Source: Gemmatimonas groenlandica (GTDB lineage Bacteria; Gemmatimonadota; Gemmatimonadetes; Gemmatimonadales; Gemmatimonadaceae). Taken from it: a DNA stretch of 64,000 bases. The notes beneath the pieces are model-generated. The model saw only the letters and a list, made by a program, of their open reading frames with translations, was not told the DNA's origin and did not search any database. How positions within the stretch are numbered: position 1 is the stretch's first letter; every line of letters begins with the position of its first letter. Below, piece by piece: positions 17,988-27,751 of the stretch. The stretch is from NCBI RefSeq assembly GCF_013004105.1, contig NZ_CP053085.1:1550001-1614000 (forward strand), given 5' to 3'. The translations under genes were made by a program, and so were the position numbers.

Positions 17988-19220
17988 CTACTGCGTGTCT
18001 CCCGCCACGACGCCTGCGTCATGCAGCGCGCCGACGGCGGACTCAGACAAGCCGAGCACACCGAGCAGGATCTCGTCCGTGTGCTGGCCAAGGCGGGGCG
18101 CGGGCCGAACCGGCACGCGATCACAGGCGCTAAACGCCAGCGGCGATCCGGGCGCGAGGTAGCGTCCGACACCGGGTTGGTCGATGTCGCTGAACATCGG
18201 ATTGGCCACCGAGAGATCGCGATCGAGCGTCATCGCTTCGCGAACGGTGCGATACGGCCCCCACGTGACACGCTTCGCATCGAGCGCGACGGCGACATCG
18301 GCGTACGACCGCGCCGCGAACCACGGCGACAGGAGATCGGCGATCGCATCGCGCGCCGCGAAGCGATTCCCTTCGAGTGCGAGGTCCAGCCCCGTCGTCT
18401 GCTCGAGCGCCGCCACATCCGCGTCGATCTCCGTGGCGGCGCAGAGCGTGCGCCACTGCATATCCGTGAGACCGACCACCATCACCCGCTTGCCATCACG
18501 GGTGGCAAAGTCACGCCCGAACGCGCCGTACAGATCATTCCCATAGCGCGCGCGGTCGACGTCGTTGATCGCCACCTCGGCCAACATGCCGAGATGCCCC
18601 AGCATGGCAAGCCCCACATCTTTCAGCGCGAGCGTTACCAACTGACCCGGGCCACCGCGTGCGCGATGGCGTTCGGCCGCCAACAGCGCCACCGCCAGCA
18701 GGTGACCGGTAATCGCATCCCACGCTGGCAGCACGTGATTCACCGGTGGGTCGCCGACGGCACTGTCGGTGGCAGCACCGGTAATGGCAGGAAATCCGAG
18801 CGCCGGATTCACCGTGTAGTCCACCTCGGAGCCACCATCGCGTCGGCCCACCACGTTCGCCATGATCAGGTCGGGGCGATGGGCTCGCAGCGCGTCGTAC
18901 GCGAGCCAGCCGCGTGCCGGAAAGTTGGTACTGAACATGCCGGCGTCGGGTCCCGGCAACGCGATGAGTTGCGTGAGGAGCTCCTGGCCGCGCGGCGATT
19001 TGATATCGACCGCGATCGAGCGTTTGCCCTTGTTGAGGCCCGCCCAAAAAAGACTCGTGCCATCGCGCGTGACGGGCCAACGCCGATAGTCCAAGCCACC
19101 GCCGATCGGATCGAAGCGAATCACATCAGCGCCCAACTGCGCCAGCGTCATGCCGCCCAAGGGCGCTGCGACGAAGGCCGATCCTTCGATTACGCGTAGG
19201 CCTGCAAGAATACCAGTCAT
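17988..19220 (-). CDS. mct: Class III CoA-transferase, probable mesaconyl-CoA C1-C4 transferase
   Basis: A family III (CaiB/BaiF) CoA-transferase of about 410 residues. It opens [20 protein letters not shown], the variant N terminus distinct from the two transferases upstream. The catalytic Asp is expected in [14 protein letters not shown] or in the adjacent [11 protein letters not shown] block. Its position next to mcl and mch, and its divergence from the smt pair, support mesaconyl-CoA C1:C4 CoA-transferase, an intramolecular CoA shift. I prefer ATG 19220; a TTG four codons upstream overlaps the preceding stop. The substrate is inferred from context; the family is certain. Confidence 0.78.
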   Translation of the reverse strand: MTGILAGLRVIEGSAFVAAPLGGMTLAQLGADVIRFDPIGGGLDYRRWPVTRDGTSLFWAGLNKGKRSIAVDIKSPRGQELLTQLIALPGPDAGMFSTNFPARGWLAYDALRAHRPDLIMANVVGRRDGGSEVDYTVNPALGFPAITGAATDSAVGDPPVNHVLPAWDAITGHLLAVALLAAERHRARGGPGQLVTLALKDVGLAMLGHLGMLAEVAINDVDRARYGNDLYGAFGRDFATRDGKRVMVVGLTDMQWRTLCAATEIDADVAALEQTTGLDLALEGNRFAARDAIADLLSPWFAARSYADVAVALDAKRVTWGPYRTVREAMTLDRDLSVANPMFSDIDQPGVGRYLAPGSPLAFSACDRVPVRPAPRLGQHTDEILLGVLGLSESAVGALHDAGVVAGDTQ

Positions 19221-19228
19221 GACCAAGC

Positions 19229-20458
19229 TCAAATCACGCGCTGCTGGCGCAGCCGGGCGATCTCTGCCTCGTCGATACCGAGGACTTCGCGCAGCACTTC
19301 ATCGGTGTGCTGACCGAGTTCCGGCCCCAGACTGCGTACGCGCGCTGGCGTCTCAGAAAGCTGTGGAACGGGCGACGGCACGATGATCGACTCACCGGTT
19401 TTCGGCTCCTGCATCGCTACCAGGTTGCGCCGCGCGTGAAACTGACGGTCGCCGAAGATGTCGGCGATGTTGTTCAACGGCCCGGCCGGCGTATCGGTGG
19501 CATAGCAGCGCTCCAGCACTTCCTCGCGGGTGAGCGACCCGCACCAATCGCGGACGATCTCGTTCACGTCGTGCCGATGTTCGAGGCGTGTCTTCTGCTC
19601 GCCGTACGTGCTCGACGACGCGAGCTCGGCGCGCCCCATCGCCACGGCGAGACGACGGAAGAGCTTATCGGTGGCGCAGGAAATCGCGACCCACTTCCCG
19701 TCTTTGGTAGCGAAGTGTCCGTGTGGACAGGCGAAATCATTGTGCGACGAGCCGAGTCGTTCACGCACGATACCGTACATGCCGAAGGCGGGCGCCAGTT
19801 CTTCGGTACAGCGAAACACCGACTCATACAGGGCCGCATCGACATACTGTCCCTCGCCGGTGAGATCGCGATGTCGCAGGGCCATCAACACGCCGATGCA
19901 GCCGTACAGTCCCGTCATGTAGTCACCCAACGTGGTGGAGCCGGGCGTGACGGGCGTGCCCTTCGGCATGCCGGCCAGATAGGCAATGCCCCCGACCGCG
20001 TGCGCGACACGGGCAAAGCCTGGGCGATCCTTGTAGGGCCCCGTTTGTCCATAGCCGGTGACGCGCAGCATGATGAGCCGCGGATTGATCTCATGCAGCA
20101 CATCCCAACCGAGTCCCCACTTCTCGAGCGTGCCGGTGCGAAAGTTCTCGCACAGTACGTCGGTCTTGGCGATGAGCTGCTTGAACAGCTCCACGCCGTC
20201 GGGCTGCCGCAGGTCGAGTGTAACCGAGCGCTTGTTCCGCGACTCGCTCAGCCACGTGTAGGTGTCACCGCGCTGCGATGGGGTCCCGAAGCGGCGCAAG
20301 GCATCACCGCCGATGGGATGCTCGATCTTGAGTACGTCGGCGCCGAATTCACCGAGCATCGTCGCACAGAACGGGGCCGCGATGACTGTCGCAATGTCCA
20401 TCACGCGAATGCCGGCCAACGGCAGCGGGGTCCGATCGGGTTCAGAGGCAATAGGCAT
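19229..20458 (-). CDS. Class III CoA-transferase, probable succinyl-CoA:malate CoA-transferase subunit
   Basis: A 409-residue CaiB/BaiF transferase, clearly paralogous to its upstream neighbour: both have a GEFGA(D/E)VLKIEHPI block, RRFGTPS, NFR.GTLE.WGL and TGYGQTGPY or SGYGQTGPY. In Chloroflexus, SmtA and SmtB are two such paralogues that form a heteromer moving CoA from succinyl-CoA to malate or citramalate. Catalytic Asp is likely in [12 protein letters not shown]. The gene lies 11 bases after its paralogue and runs into the next gene. Which of the two is SmtA cannot be told by eye. Confidence 0.8.
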   Translation of the reverse strand: MPIASEPDRTPLPLAGIRVMDIATVIAAPFCATMLGEFGADVLKIEHPIGGDALRRFGTPSQRGDTYTWLSESRNKRSVTLDLRQPDGVELFKQLIAKTDVLCENFRTGTLEKWGLGWDVLHEINPRLIMLRVTGYGQTGPYKDRPGFARVAHAVGGIAYLAGMPKGTPVTPGSTTLGDYMTGLYGCIGVLMALRHRDLTGEGQYVDAALYESVFRCTEELAPAFGMYGIVRERLGSSHNDFACPHGHFATKDGKWVAISCATDKLFRRLAVAMGRAELASSSTYGEQKTRLEHRHDVNEIVRDWCGSLTREEVLERCYATDTPAGPLNNIADIFGDRQFHARRNLVAMQEPKTGESIIVPSPVPQLSETPARVRSLGPELGQHTDEVLREVLGIDEAEIARLRQQRVI

Positions 20459-20469
20459 CAGTGTCGCCG

Positions 20470-21705
20470 TCAGATGATTTTTCTGGTGTGCAAGCGCTTC
20501 AACTCGGCGTCGGCGAGTCCCAGCAGATCACGCAGGACCTGATCGGTGGCATCACCCAACGTGGGTCCAAGATTGGTAATGCGACCAGGCGTGGCGGACA
20601 GCGTGGGCACAACGCCGGGCACGACGACCTCGCCCGTCGCGTCTTCTGTTACGCGCACCAGATTACCGCGGGCGGCGAACTGTTCGTCTTCAAAAATGTC
20701 CGCGATGCTGTTCACCTTCCCCACCGGCACCTCTTCCTCCAAGCACCGGCGCAGGACCTCTTCCCGCGGGCGGGCCGCGACCCAATCAATCACCAGCTGA
20801 TTCACCTGATCGCGGGCGGCGAGTCGCTTCCGCTGATCCCCATAGAGACTGCTTGACGACAGGTGCGGCTGATCCATCGCGACCGCCAGCCGTTCGAACA
20901 TCTTGTCCGTGGTGCAGGCGATGGCGATCCACTTGTCATCCCGCGTGCGAAAGTGACCATGCGGGCAGGCGACGAAACTGCCCGACCCCTCGCGCTCACG
21001 AATCTTGCCGTTCGCGCCGTACACCGCGGCGATTTCCTCCAGCACACGAAAGACCGACTCGTAGATGCCCACGTCGATCACTTGGCCATGGCCGGTGGCC
21101 TCACTGTGCCGCAGCGCAATGAGTACGCCGATCGCGCCGAACAAGCTGGCGATGTAATCACCCAGCGGTACGGTTCCGGGGAGTACCGGCGTCTCGCCCG
21201 GGAAGCCGGCGAGGTAGTTGAGCCCACCGAACGCCTGCGCGATATGGGCAAACCCCGAGCGCCGTCGGTACGGACCCGTTTGCCCGTATCCGGACACCCG
21301 CAGCATCACCAGCTTGGGATTGGCAGCGCGGATATCCTCCCACCGAAGGCCCCATTCCTCGAGCGTTCCCGGCCGGAAGTTTTCGATCAGGACATCGGAT
21401 TTGGCGAGCAGCTTGAGAAAGAGCTGCACGCCTTCCGGTTGCCGCAGGTCGATCGTGACCGACTTGCGATTTCGCCCTTCACTCAACCACTTGAGCGTGG
21501 CGTCGGCCCGCGGCGATGGCGTACCGAAGCGTCGCATCGGATCACCAGCAATGGGGTGTTCAATCTTGAGCACTTCGGCGCCAAATTCGCCCAGGATCGA
21601 TGCGGCGTACGGACCCGCGAGAAAATTACCGACATCAACGACGCGCACTCCGCGCAACGGCAGTGGCGTGGCGGGTTTGGCTTCAGGCAACTCCGGAGAC
21701 CCCAC
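20470..21705 (-). CDS. Class III CoA-transferase, probable second succinyl-CoA:malate CoA-transferase subunit
   Basis: A 411-residue CaiB/BaiF CoA-transferase. It shows [54 protein letters not shown] and [18 protein letters not shown] with the expected catalytic Asp. I start it at GTG 21705, shortly before the first conserved block. The open frame continues to 21930, but that part overlaps the divergent hydratase and looks like antisense. It is the first gene of the leftward operon, with 32 bases separating it from the divergent meh start, so both promoters overlap the coding starts or this short gap. Confidence 0.8.
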   Translation of the reverse strand: MGSPELPEAKPATPLPLRGVRVVDVGNFLAGPYAASILGEFGAEVLKIEHPIAGDPMRRFGTPSPRADATLKWLSEGRNRKSVTIDLRQPEGVQLFLKLLAKSDVLIENFRPGTLEEWGLRWEDIRAANPKLVMLRVSGYGQTGPYRRRSGFAHIAQAFGGLNYLAGFPGETPVLPGTVPLGDYIASLFGAIGVLIALRHSEATGHGQVIDVGIYESVFRVLEEIAAVYGANGKIREREGSGSFVACPHGHFRTRDDKWIAIACTTDKMFERLAVAMDQPHLSSSSLYGDQRKRLAARDQVNQLVIDWVAARPREEVLRRCLEEEVPVGKVNSIADIFEDEQFAARGNLVRVTEDATGEVVVPGVVPTLSATPGRITNLGPTLGDATDQVLRDLLGLADAELKRLHTRKII

Positions 21706-21737
21706 GTGACGTGCTCCACATCGAAGACGGGACGGAC

Positions 21738-22586
21738 ATGACCACGGACGACCTGGCGAGCTGGCGCGGACGATCGGAAACGGTGCACGACGAATTGGCG
21801 TCGGCGCAGCTGCTCGCCGCCGCTGCCACCTTTGACGATGCCATCTTAACGTCCGACCGGCCCGCCACGATACCAGCGCTCTGGCATTGGTTCTACTTTT
21901 TGCCGCGCGCGCCGCACGCTCGGCTGTCACCGGATGGCCACCCCGAGCGTGGCGGATTCATGCCGCCCGTGCTCTTACCGAGGCGGATGTTTGCCGGGTC
22001 GCGTATGACGTTTCACGCACCGCTTCGCTTGGCCACGCCGGCACGTCGGGACGGCGTGATCCGTGAGGTCACGATGAAAGATGGAAAATCCGGGCCACTG
22101 GCGTTCGTGACCGTGGGGTACCGTATTTGGCAAGACGGGGTGCTGTGCCTCGAAGAGGAACAGGACATCGTGTATCGCGAACAGGGCGCGCCGGTGGCGG
22201 CACCGGTGCCGATCGCGCTCCCCGTCCCTCCCGCACACGCCATCACGCGCGACGTGACACCCGATCCGCGTCTGCTCTTTCGTTTTTCGGCGCTCACGTT
22301 CAACGCCCATCGCATTCACTACGACCGCGAGTACGCCACGCGCGTCGAGCAGTACCCCGGGTTGGTGGTACACGGGCCACTCACCGCGGTACTGCTTGCC
22401 AATCTCGTGCGACAGCACACGGCACGTGAGCTGGCGACCTTCTCGTTTCGCGGTGTCGCACCGTTGTTCGATCTCGCGCCGTTCCGCCTGGTGGCAATTC
22501 CCGATGGGGATACGGTGACGTGCCAGGCGCTCGGGCCCGACGGCAGGATCGCCCTCGAGGCGACAGCGACGCTCGCGCCGGCCTGA
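21738..22586 (+). CDS. meh: Mesaconyl-C4-CoA hydratase-like, HTD2 hotdog family
   Basis: A 282-residue protein of the HTD2 / FAS1-type dehydratase family. The N-terminal part has ALWHWFYFLPRAPHARLSPD and GFMPPVLLPRRMFAGSR. The C-terminal hotdog helix is in FRFSALTFNAHRIHYDREYA then YPGLVVHGPLTAVLL, with the catalytic His/Asp surroundings typical of hydratase 2 folds. In the bicycle, Meh hydrates mesaconyl-C4-CoA to (S)-citramalyl-CoA. Itaconyl-CoA hydratase is a close relative and an alternative. Divergent from the five-gene operon with a 32-base gap. ATG 21738 was chosen because the upstream extension is antisense to the transferase. Confidence 0.8.
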   Translation: MTTDDLASWRGRSETVHDELASAQLLAAAATFDDAILTSDRPATIPALWHWFYFLPRAPHARLSPDGHPERGGFMPPVLLPRRMFAGSRMTFHAPLRLATPARRDGVIREVTMKDGKSGPLAFVTVGYRIWQDGVLCLEEEQDIVYREQGAPVAAPVPIALPVPPAHAITRDVTPDPRLLFRFSALTFNAHRIHYDREYATRVEQYPGLVVHGPLTAVLLANLVRQHTARELATFSFRGVAPLFDLAPFRLVAIPDGDTVTCQALGPDGRIALEATATLAPA

Positions 22587-22601
22587 AGGCCCACCATGGC
22601 G

Positions 22602-24746
22602 TCACGGCACAACCTTTCCGCCGCCGCCCATGAGCTGGCGCATGAAATACGTGTACTCGAGCGCTGTCGTGTGCGCCTGTTGCTCAGCGTTGGCGCCCGA
22701 CCCGTGGCCACCTTCGATCACTTCGTAGAACAGATACGGCATCCCGAGGTCCGCCATCTTCGCGGCAAACTTGCGAGCGTGCTGCGGTCCGACGCGATCG
22801 TCCTTGGTGGTGGTCCAGATGAGCGGCGTGGGATATGTCACGCCGGGACGGAGGTTGTGGAACGGCGAGATCGATGCGAGGAACGCGCGCTCGTCCGGCT
22901 TTGACACGGAACCGTACTCGCCTACCCATGACGAACCTGCCTGGATCTGCTCGAAGCGCAGCATATCGAGCAGCGGCACCTGAATGTCCACTGCGTTGAA
23001 CAGCTCGGGATGCTGCGTCATCTCGACACCCATCAGCAGACCGCCATTGGAGCCGCCCATGATGCCCAATCGTCGCGGCGACGTGATCTTACGAGCAATG
23101 AGGTCCCGCGCCACGGCCGCGAAATCGTCGTAGATCACCTGTCGCTTGGTCTTGAGTCCGGCATCGTGCCAAGCCGGACCGAATTCGCCGCCGCCACGGA
23201 TGTTGGCCACCACGAACGCACCGCCACGTTCGACCCACAGCTTGCCGGAGTTCGCGTTGTAGCTCGGTGTGAGCGAGACCTCGAATCCGCCGTACGCGTA
23301 CAGGATGGTGGGGTTCGCGCCATCGAGCGGCATCGCCTTTGGATGCACGACGTAGTACGGCACCTTGGTACCGTCATTCGACGTGGCTTCGAACTGCTCC
23401 ACCACCGCCTTGGATGCATCGAAGCGCGGCGCCAGCGACTTGATCGGTCGCGCCGTGGCCGTCGCTGCGTCGGCAAGCAAAATGCTGCTCGGCGTGAGAT
23501 ATCCGGTGACACTCACAAACGCCTGGGCGCTGCTCCGGTCGACCGCGATGACACCAGTGGATACGTTGGCCGGAAGTGCCATTGGGCGGTGCGCCCATAC
23601 GCCGCTGGCCGTACGCGTGAATACCTGCACCGTGCCCTGCACATTGCGATCGACACCGACGAGCAGCGCGGCACGCGTGCCGGCGGCACCGGAGACCGAC
23701 TCGCGCGGACCGGGCGCGTACACGCTCACCGGGGCGAGCGCCGTCGGCGTCTGCTGTGCCTTGGCCACGTCGAACGCCGCCAGCGCGCCACTGGGTATGG
23801 TGACGGTGCCTTCGTTCCACGGCTCGGCCAGCAGGACGATCACCTGCCCCTGAAAGAGCTCCACCGGCCGGGCCTTCGCCGGCATCGCCAGTCGTGCGAC
23901 GTCGTTCGTGCGCACGAGGTAGTGCTCGAACTCGAAGGTGCTGAGCGGGCGGAGGATGAAGCTCGCACGATGGCCCTGCCCGTCCATCAGCGTGTACGGC
24001 GTCACGCCGTAGCCTCCATCATTTGCACTACCGCGGAAGAGCTCCGTTGCCTGAGCCAGCGACTGACCGCGCAGCACGCGCTTGACGATGAACGCGTAGC
24101 CGGATGTTGTCAGATCGCCGGGCTGCCATTCGCGCGCCACGAGCAGCGTGTCACGACCGGCCCACGCCACGCGCTGCTTTCCTTTGGACAGCTGGAAGCC
24201 GTCACGCACGAACGTCTTCGTCACCAGGTCGAACTCGCGCACCGTGCTGGCGTCCTCACCGCCATCGGAGAGATTCACCAGGCATCGTTGCTCGCCCGGT
24301 GAGTCGCAGTCCGCTCCCTGCCACACCCAGTTCGCCTTCTCCGACGCAGCGAGCGCATCGAGGTCGAGCACGGTGGTCCACATCGGAGTTGCTGTGCGAT
24401 AGCTGGCCATCGTGGTGGACCGCCAGATACCGCGCACATGCGTGGCGTCCTGCCAGAAGTTGTAGAGGCGGCCGCCAATCATGCTCACGTACGGGAGACG
24501 ATCCTTGGCCTGCGCCATGGCCAGCGCCGCTTGGTAGGTGCCCTCGTAGCGCGGATCCTTTTCCAGAATCGCCGACGTCTTGGCGTTCTCGGCACGCACC
24601 CACGCCATGGCGCTGTCGCCGAGCATGGCCTCCAACCACCGAAACTTGTCGGTAGTGTCGCGGGGGGCGGTCTGCGCGGGCAGCGCTGACGCCGAGGCGA
24701 CGGTGACGAGCGCAACGCGGGCAAGAGACCGCAGGGTCAGGCGCAT
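22602..24746 (-). CDS. Secreted prolyl oligopeptidase family (S9) peptidase
   Basis: A 714-residue exported S9A-type serine peptidase. A signal peptide (RSLARVALVTVASASALPAQ) precedes the N-terminal beta-propeller. The C-terminal alpha/beta hydrolase carries the nucleophile in MGGSNGGLLMG, the Asp in TKDDRVGPQHA and the His in VIEGGHGSGAN. A YAYGGFEVSLTPSYN oxyanion-region block is typical. It cleaves after proline or other residues in short peptides. ATG 24746 (MRLTLRS) or 24758 fit the signal peptide; the frame open to 25166 overlaps the neighbouring esterase gene and is not used. Confidence 0.9.
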   Translation of the reverse strand: MRLTLRSLARVALVTVASASALPAQTAPRDTTDKFRWLEAMLGDSAMAWVRAENAKTSAILEKDPRYEGTYQAALAMAQAKDRLPYVSMIGGRLYNFWQDATHVRGIWRSTTMASYRTATPMWTTVLDLDALAASEKANWVWQGADCDSPGEQRCLVNLSDGGEDASTVREFDLVTKTFVRDGFQLSKGKQRVAWAGRDTLLVAREWQPGDLTTSGYAFIVKRVLRGQSLAQATELFRGSANDGGYGVTPYTLMDGQGHRASFILRPLSTFEFEHYLVRTNDVARLAMPAKARPVELFQGQVIVLLAEPWNEGTVTIPSGALAAFDVAKAQQTPTALAPVSVYAPGPRESVSGAAGTRAALLVGVDRNVQGTVQVFTRTASGVWAHRPMALPANVSTGVIAVDRSSAQAFVSVTGYLTPSSILLADAATATARPIKSLAPRFDASKAVVEQFEATSNDGTKVPYYVVHPKAMPLDGANPTILYAYGGFEVSLTPSYNANSGKLWVERGGAFVVANIRGGGEFGPAWHDAGLKTKRQVIYDDFAAVARDLIARKITSPRRLGIMGGSNGGLLMGVEMTQHPELFNAVDIQVPLLDMLRFEQIQAGSSWVGEYGSVSKPDERAFLASISPFHNLRPGVTYPTPLIWTTTKDDRVGPQHARKFAAKMADLGMPYLFYEVIEGGHGSGANAEQQAHTTALEYTYFMRQLMGGGGKVVP

Positions 24747-24847
24747 GGCGAAGAGCATGATGAGGCCGATGAGAGGGTCATTCACTTGGCTCGAGAAATC
24801 TGCGGCTTGGCTCGTCACGCGTCGAGAGCTGTCACGGCCCCGGCTCT

Positions 24848-26743
24848 TCATCGATACCGCGGCGTGTGCACTGTGTCGATGAACAACACGCCATCGTATT
24901 CGTCGCGGGGCACGAACTGCTCGGGTTGCGTACCCCAGGACAATCCCGTGATGCGATTCCACATCCACTCGGTGCCGCGCTCGCGACGCGCCCGTGAGAA
25001 ATCGACGTACGCGTAGCGCCACGACGCCTGATGCAAGATCGACTCGAAGCTGCCGGTGCGCGAGCGGGCGATTTGATACGGCCGACGATCGTTCGCCGCG
25101 GCGGTCCCCCGGTACATGAACAATCCAATCGTATACAGCTCGCGCCGATGGCGCTCGGCGACCCACGTCCCCATGGTGCGCGCTGTCGCCATCGAGGAGT
25201 CGGCGGCCGTCGCGCGTGTGTTCTCGCGGTGCTGGATATGGAAGTTGTGCGCCCAGACGATGATCTTCTTGCCCGGATACAGCTCGTCACGCAGAAAGTC
25301 GAGATTGTTGGCCATGCCGAGGTCCCGGATCTCGGTGCCTTCCCGGTTGGGTCCAGCCGCGAGTTGGCGAACGAAGTACGTCATCGAGGTCGCCGCCTGC
25401 CGGCCGACCATCGCCGCGTTCGGGTCATCGCGGTGGGCGGCCTCGATCGCGCGCCGATGCGTGGTGATGAACGCGGCGAGCGAATCGTAGAAGGCGACCA
25501 ATCGATCTTTGTTCGCGGCCGCATACTCCGGGCGCCGATTGGCAAGGAATACGGAGTCCGTCGTATACACGTGCCTGGCGTAGGCCGTGTCGATGGTCGA
25601 TACCAGCGAACGCAGGACCCCGGGGCGCGCATTCGCCGTGAGCGAACTGGTCTGCTCGTCAAAGCCAGCCAGGATGAGCGGACGAGTCGTTCGCTGCGTC
25701 TCCTTGATGTACTCGAACAGCGGCACCACTTCGTCAGCGTGCCAGACGCCGAAGATGCAGGCGCGCATGAGCTCGAGCGCCGACAGTGACTGCACATTCT
25801 TCCGCGCGCGATCACACTCGAATGTCGAGCTCTCAAACGCCATCACGTCGAAGTCCATCTCTTCGTGGAGGTATTTGATGAGACGCACCTTGGCCAGACT
25901 GAACTCGGCGACACCGTGGCCACTTTCACCCAGTTGCACAATGCGCTTGCCGTTGAGCAGCGGCTTGAAGAACTGCAAGTCCGAGAAGTCGGTAGCACCC
26001 AGTGACCGGATAGGGCGAGCATTCTTCCGCATCCAGCCCGCGTACGCCGAGTCTTCGGAGATCACGACGCTGTCGCGCGGCACCGCCAACTCGGCGTCGG
26101 TCAGCAGCCGCGACATGTCTTCGGCTGTGCGGGGTGGAGGTGTGTACGACAACACCGTACGCGGCATGGGCTCGCCGAACACTTCGACGGTGATCGAGTC
26201 GAACCACGCGGTGCCGTCACCCGGATGGAGCAGCCCAAGGTAGATCGCCCCCGCGCCGGAGTCGACGGGCAGCTCGATGACGTGACGCGTCCACGGTGTC
26301 GTGCCACGGGGCCCGCGAGACGCCATGTTGTCGAAGGCCAGCGGCGCGGCGCCGTTCGGCGCGTCCACTCGCATCCAGAATCCGGCAAATCCTGTAGTAA
26401 TGCCTTCGGTGCGGATGTAGCCGCTGAGTCGCAGCCGTCGTCCGGCGGCGACGGCCACAGGAAAGGGCTGATTGGCCACAGCAAACTTACGCGAGTCCTC
26501 GGTATATCCCGCAGGTCCGATCCATCGCGTGCGCAAGCTGAATCGCCCCTCCATTGGTGAGACGGAGTCGGCAACGAGTTCGAACCCGTCGCCGCCCAGT
26601 CCCCATCCACTCGGCCTGCCGCCGATGCCTTGGGTCTCGAAGCCGAGGTTCACGAGTTGCTGTGCGCTGGCGGCGGAACTACCGACTACCGAGAGGACGG
26701 CCGCGAGGACACATCGGAGAGAAAGCACTTGGATCATCTCCAC
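24848..26743 (-). CDS. Erythromycin-esterase-family protein with N-terminal beta-sandwich
   Basis: A 631-residue exported protein. It has a signal peptide (LAAVLSVVGSSAASAQQ), then a carbohydrate-binding-like beta-sandwich (LVNLGFETQGIGGRPSGWGL to about residue 195). The erythromycin-esterase domain follows, with RIVQLGESGHGVAEF, DVMAFESSTFECD, ILAGFDEQTSS and IIVWAHNFHIQH. The conserved His and Glu residues of this family are thus present. Real substrates of most members are unknown; macrolide hydrolysis should not be assumed. It lies 101 bases upstream of the S9 peptidase on the same strand and may be transcribed with it. Confidence 0.85.
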   Translation of the reverse strand: MEMIQVLSLRCVLAAVLSVVGSSAASAQQLVNLGFETQGIGGRPSGWGLGGDGFELVADSVSPMEGRFSLRTRWIGPAGYTEDSRKFAVANQPFPVAVAAGRRLRLSGYIRTEGITTGFAGFWMRVDAPNGAAPLAFDNMASRGPRGTTPWTRHVIELPVDSGAGAIYLGLLHPGDGTAWFDSITVEVFGEPMPRTVLSYTPPPRTAEDMSRLLTDAELAVPRDSVVISEDSAYAGWMRKNARPIRSLGATDFSDLQFFKPLLNGKRIVQLGESGHGVAEFSLAKVRLIKYLHEEMDFDVMAFESSTFECDRARKNVQSLSALELMRACIFGVWHADEVVPLFEYIKETQRTTRPLILAGFDEQTSSLTANARPGVLRSLVSTIDTAYARHVYTTDSVFLANRRPEYAAANKDRLVAFYDSLAAFITTHRRAIEAAHRDDPNAAMVGRQAATSMTYFVRQLAAGPNREGTEIRDLGMANNLDFLRDELYPGKKIIVWAHNFHIQHRENTRATAADSSMATARTMGTWVAERHRRELYTIGLFMYRGTAAANDRRPYQIARSRTGSFESILHQASWRYAYVDFSRARRERGTEWMWNRITGLSWGTQPEQFVPRDEYDGVLFIDTVHTPRYR

Positions 26744-27104
26744 ACTAGAAATTGAATACTGCGGCGTGCCCCGAAATCGCTGGAGGAAGCGTACCGTGAG
26801 AATGCGGACCTAGTTCCGTGCGCGCTTAACGCCAATGTATAGAACGGGCCCAGCTAGGCTCCTTACGCGCCGCCCTGTCGACAGCAACGACCGTCATGTG
26901 GTGGGCGCGGCCACGACGCCTAGATGAGCTCGATATTTCATTCTTGATGAAATCAGCGTGACGGATAACGCTGAATGTGCTTGCGAGCGAAGTCCATGTA
27001 CCTGACGGTTCGCAACAGATCCTCGCCGCATCTCGTGATCTTGGAGCGCCGCACACGCGTCCGCAACTCTCGTCGCCGCGAGCACTCGAGCCCGCCAAAC
27101 GCAA
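26744..27104. other. Intergenic stretch, no gene seen
   Basis: Between the esterase gene start and the tRNA terminator I find no convincing coding frame. The open frames here are Arg/Ser-rich antisense-like translations without family resemblance. The esterase promoter should lie at its left end, but no clear -35/-10 pair stands out. Confidence 0.5.
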
Positions 27105-27134
27105 AACACCCCGCGCCGTTCGGTACGGGGTGTT
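27105..27134 (-). terminator. Intrinsic terminator after the tRNA-Ser pair
   Basis: AACACCCCG at 27105-27113 pairs perfectly with CGGGGTGTT at 27126-27134 across a 12-base loop. Read on the minus strand the hairpin is followed by TTTTGCGTTT. It starts ten bases past the 3' end of tRNA-Ser(GGA), so it ends transcription of the two tRNA genes. Confidence 0.8.
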
Positions 27135-27143
27135 CGCACTTAC

Positions 27144-27229
27144 GGATGGAGTGAGATTCGAACTCACGGTACGCTTTCACGCACACACGCTTTCCAGGCG
27201 TGCGCCTTAAACCACTCGGCCATCCATCC
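27144..27229 (-). tRNA. tRNA-Ser (anticodon GGA)
   Basis: An 86-nt class II tRNA on the minus strand. The acceptor arms are GGATGGA and TCCATCC. The T arm contains GTTCGAATC. The anticodon stem CACGC/GCGTG encloses a loop CTGGAAA with anticodon GGA, and a long variable arm lies between the anticodon and T arms, as in serine tRNAs. No CCA is encoded. It is 132 bases downstream of a second tRNA-Ser on the same strand. Confidence 0.93.
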
Positions 27230-27361
27230 TGAATACTGATCCCTCACCTGCACCTGCCACTGCTTCCTGATAGACGAACGCGCCGGCGCGGGGTTCCACG
27301 ACGGCGCGTCCACTCCCAGTTCCTGCTAATCGCTTGTCGCACACACAGCACCTGCTGCAGC

Positions 27362-27447
27362 GGACAGGGTGAGATTCGAACTCACGATACCGTTGCCGGT
27401 ACGCCGGTTTTCGAGACCGGTGCCTTCAACCACTCAGCCACCTGTCC
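27362..27447 (-). tRNA. tRNA-Ser (anticodon CGA), insertion target
   Basis: An 86-nt class II tRNA on the minus strand, acceptor arms GGACAGG and CCTGTCC. The anticodon stem CCGGT/ACCGG holds CGA in the loop, and a long variable arm and GTTCGAATC T arm follow. Its 5' 43 nt (27405-27447) form the left att repeat of the integrated element. The gene is intact, but its 5' half and all upstream DNA now belong to the element, so its original promoter lies at the far right junction beyond 54,321. Confidence 0.93.
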
Positions 27448-27450
27448 AAC
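27405..27450. repeat. attL: 46-bp direct repeat in tRNA-Ser(CGA)
   Basis: This 46-bp block is identical to 54276-54321. The match breaks at both sides: C versus A to the left, T versus G to the right. It covers the tRNA from its 5' end through the anticodon loop plus three flanking bases. The usual reading is that integrase-mediated recombination at the tRNA produced the duplication. Confidence 0.95.
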
Positions 27451-27564
27451 TCGCTCAAAAACGTTTAAACAGTTGCAAAACAACGATTTAATCGCAAATC
27501 GAGACGATCTTCTTCCCCCTAGACGTGCTTCTTGGGCCGATATAATGGCTCAAAAAATTGATAA

Positions 27565-27588
27565 AATGGGGACAGAGTGGGGACAAAT
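27565..27588. repeat. Left arm-type repeat (paired TGGGGACA)
   Basis: AATGGGGACA, three variable bases, then TGGGGACAAAT. The same arrangement in the same orientation occurs at 54175-54198, differing only in the three middle bases. It lies 115 bp inside attL. Tyrosine integrases of the lambda/Tn916 kind bind such short direct repeats with their N-terminal domain. The rest of 27451-27751 is AT-rich and shows no gene. Confidence 0.6.
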
Positions 27589-27751
27589 ATTACCAGTCCG
27601 TTTAACCACTCAGAACTCGTAGACTAAGTGGCTAGCGGGAGCGTGTCAACTCGCAGCGAAAGGCCGTAAGAATGACACCTGACTGTGCCCTAGCTTCTGG
27701 TGTTCGCGCTGGATGACGCAGCGATGACGACCCTGCCGAAGATTCCCACCC

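Noticed and set aside
21706-21930. N-terminal extension of the CoA-transferase into the divergent hydratase
   Set aside because: Arg/Pro-rich and antisense to the start of the HTD2-like gene; GTG 21705 sits just before the conserved block.
24759-25166. Longer N terminus of the S9 peptidase
   Set aside because: It overlaps the 3' part of the esterase-like gene, and a proper signal peptide begins at 24746.
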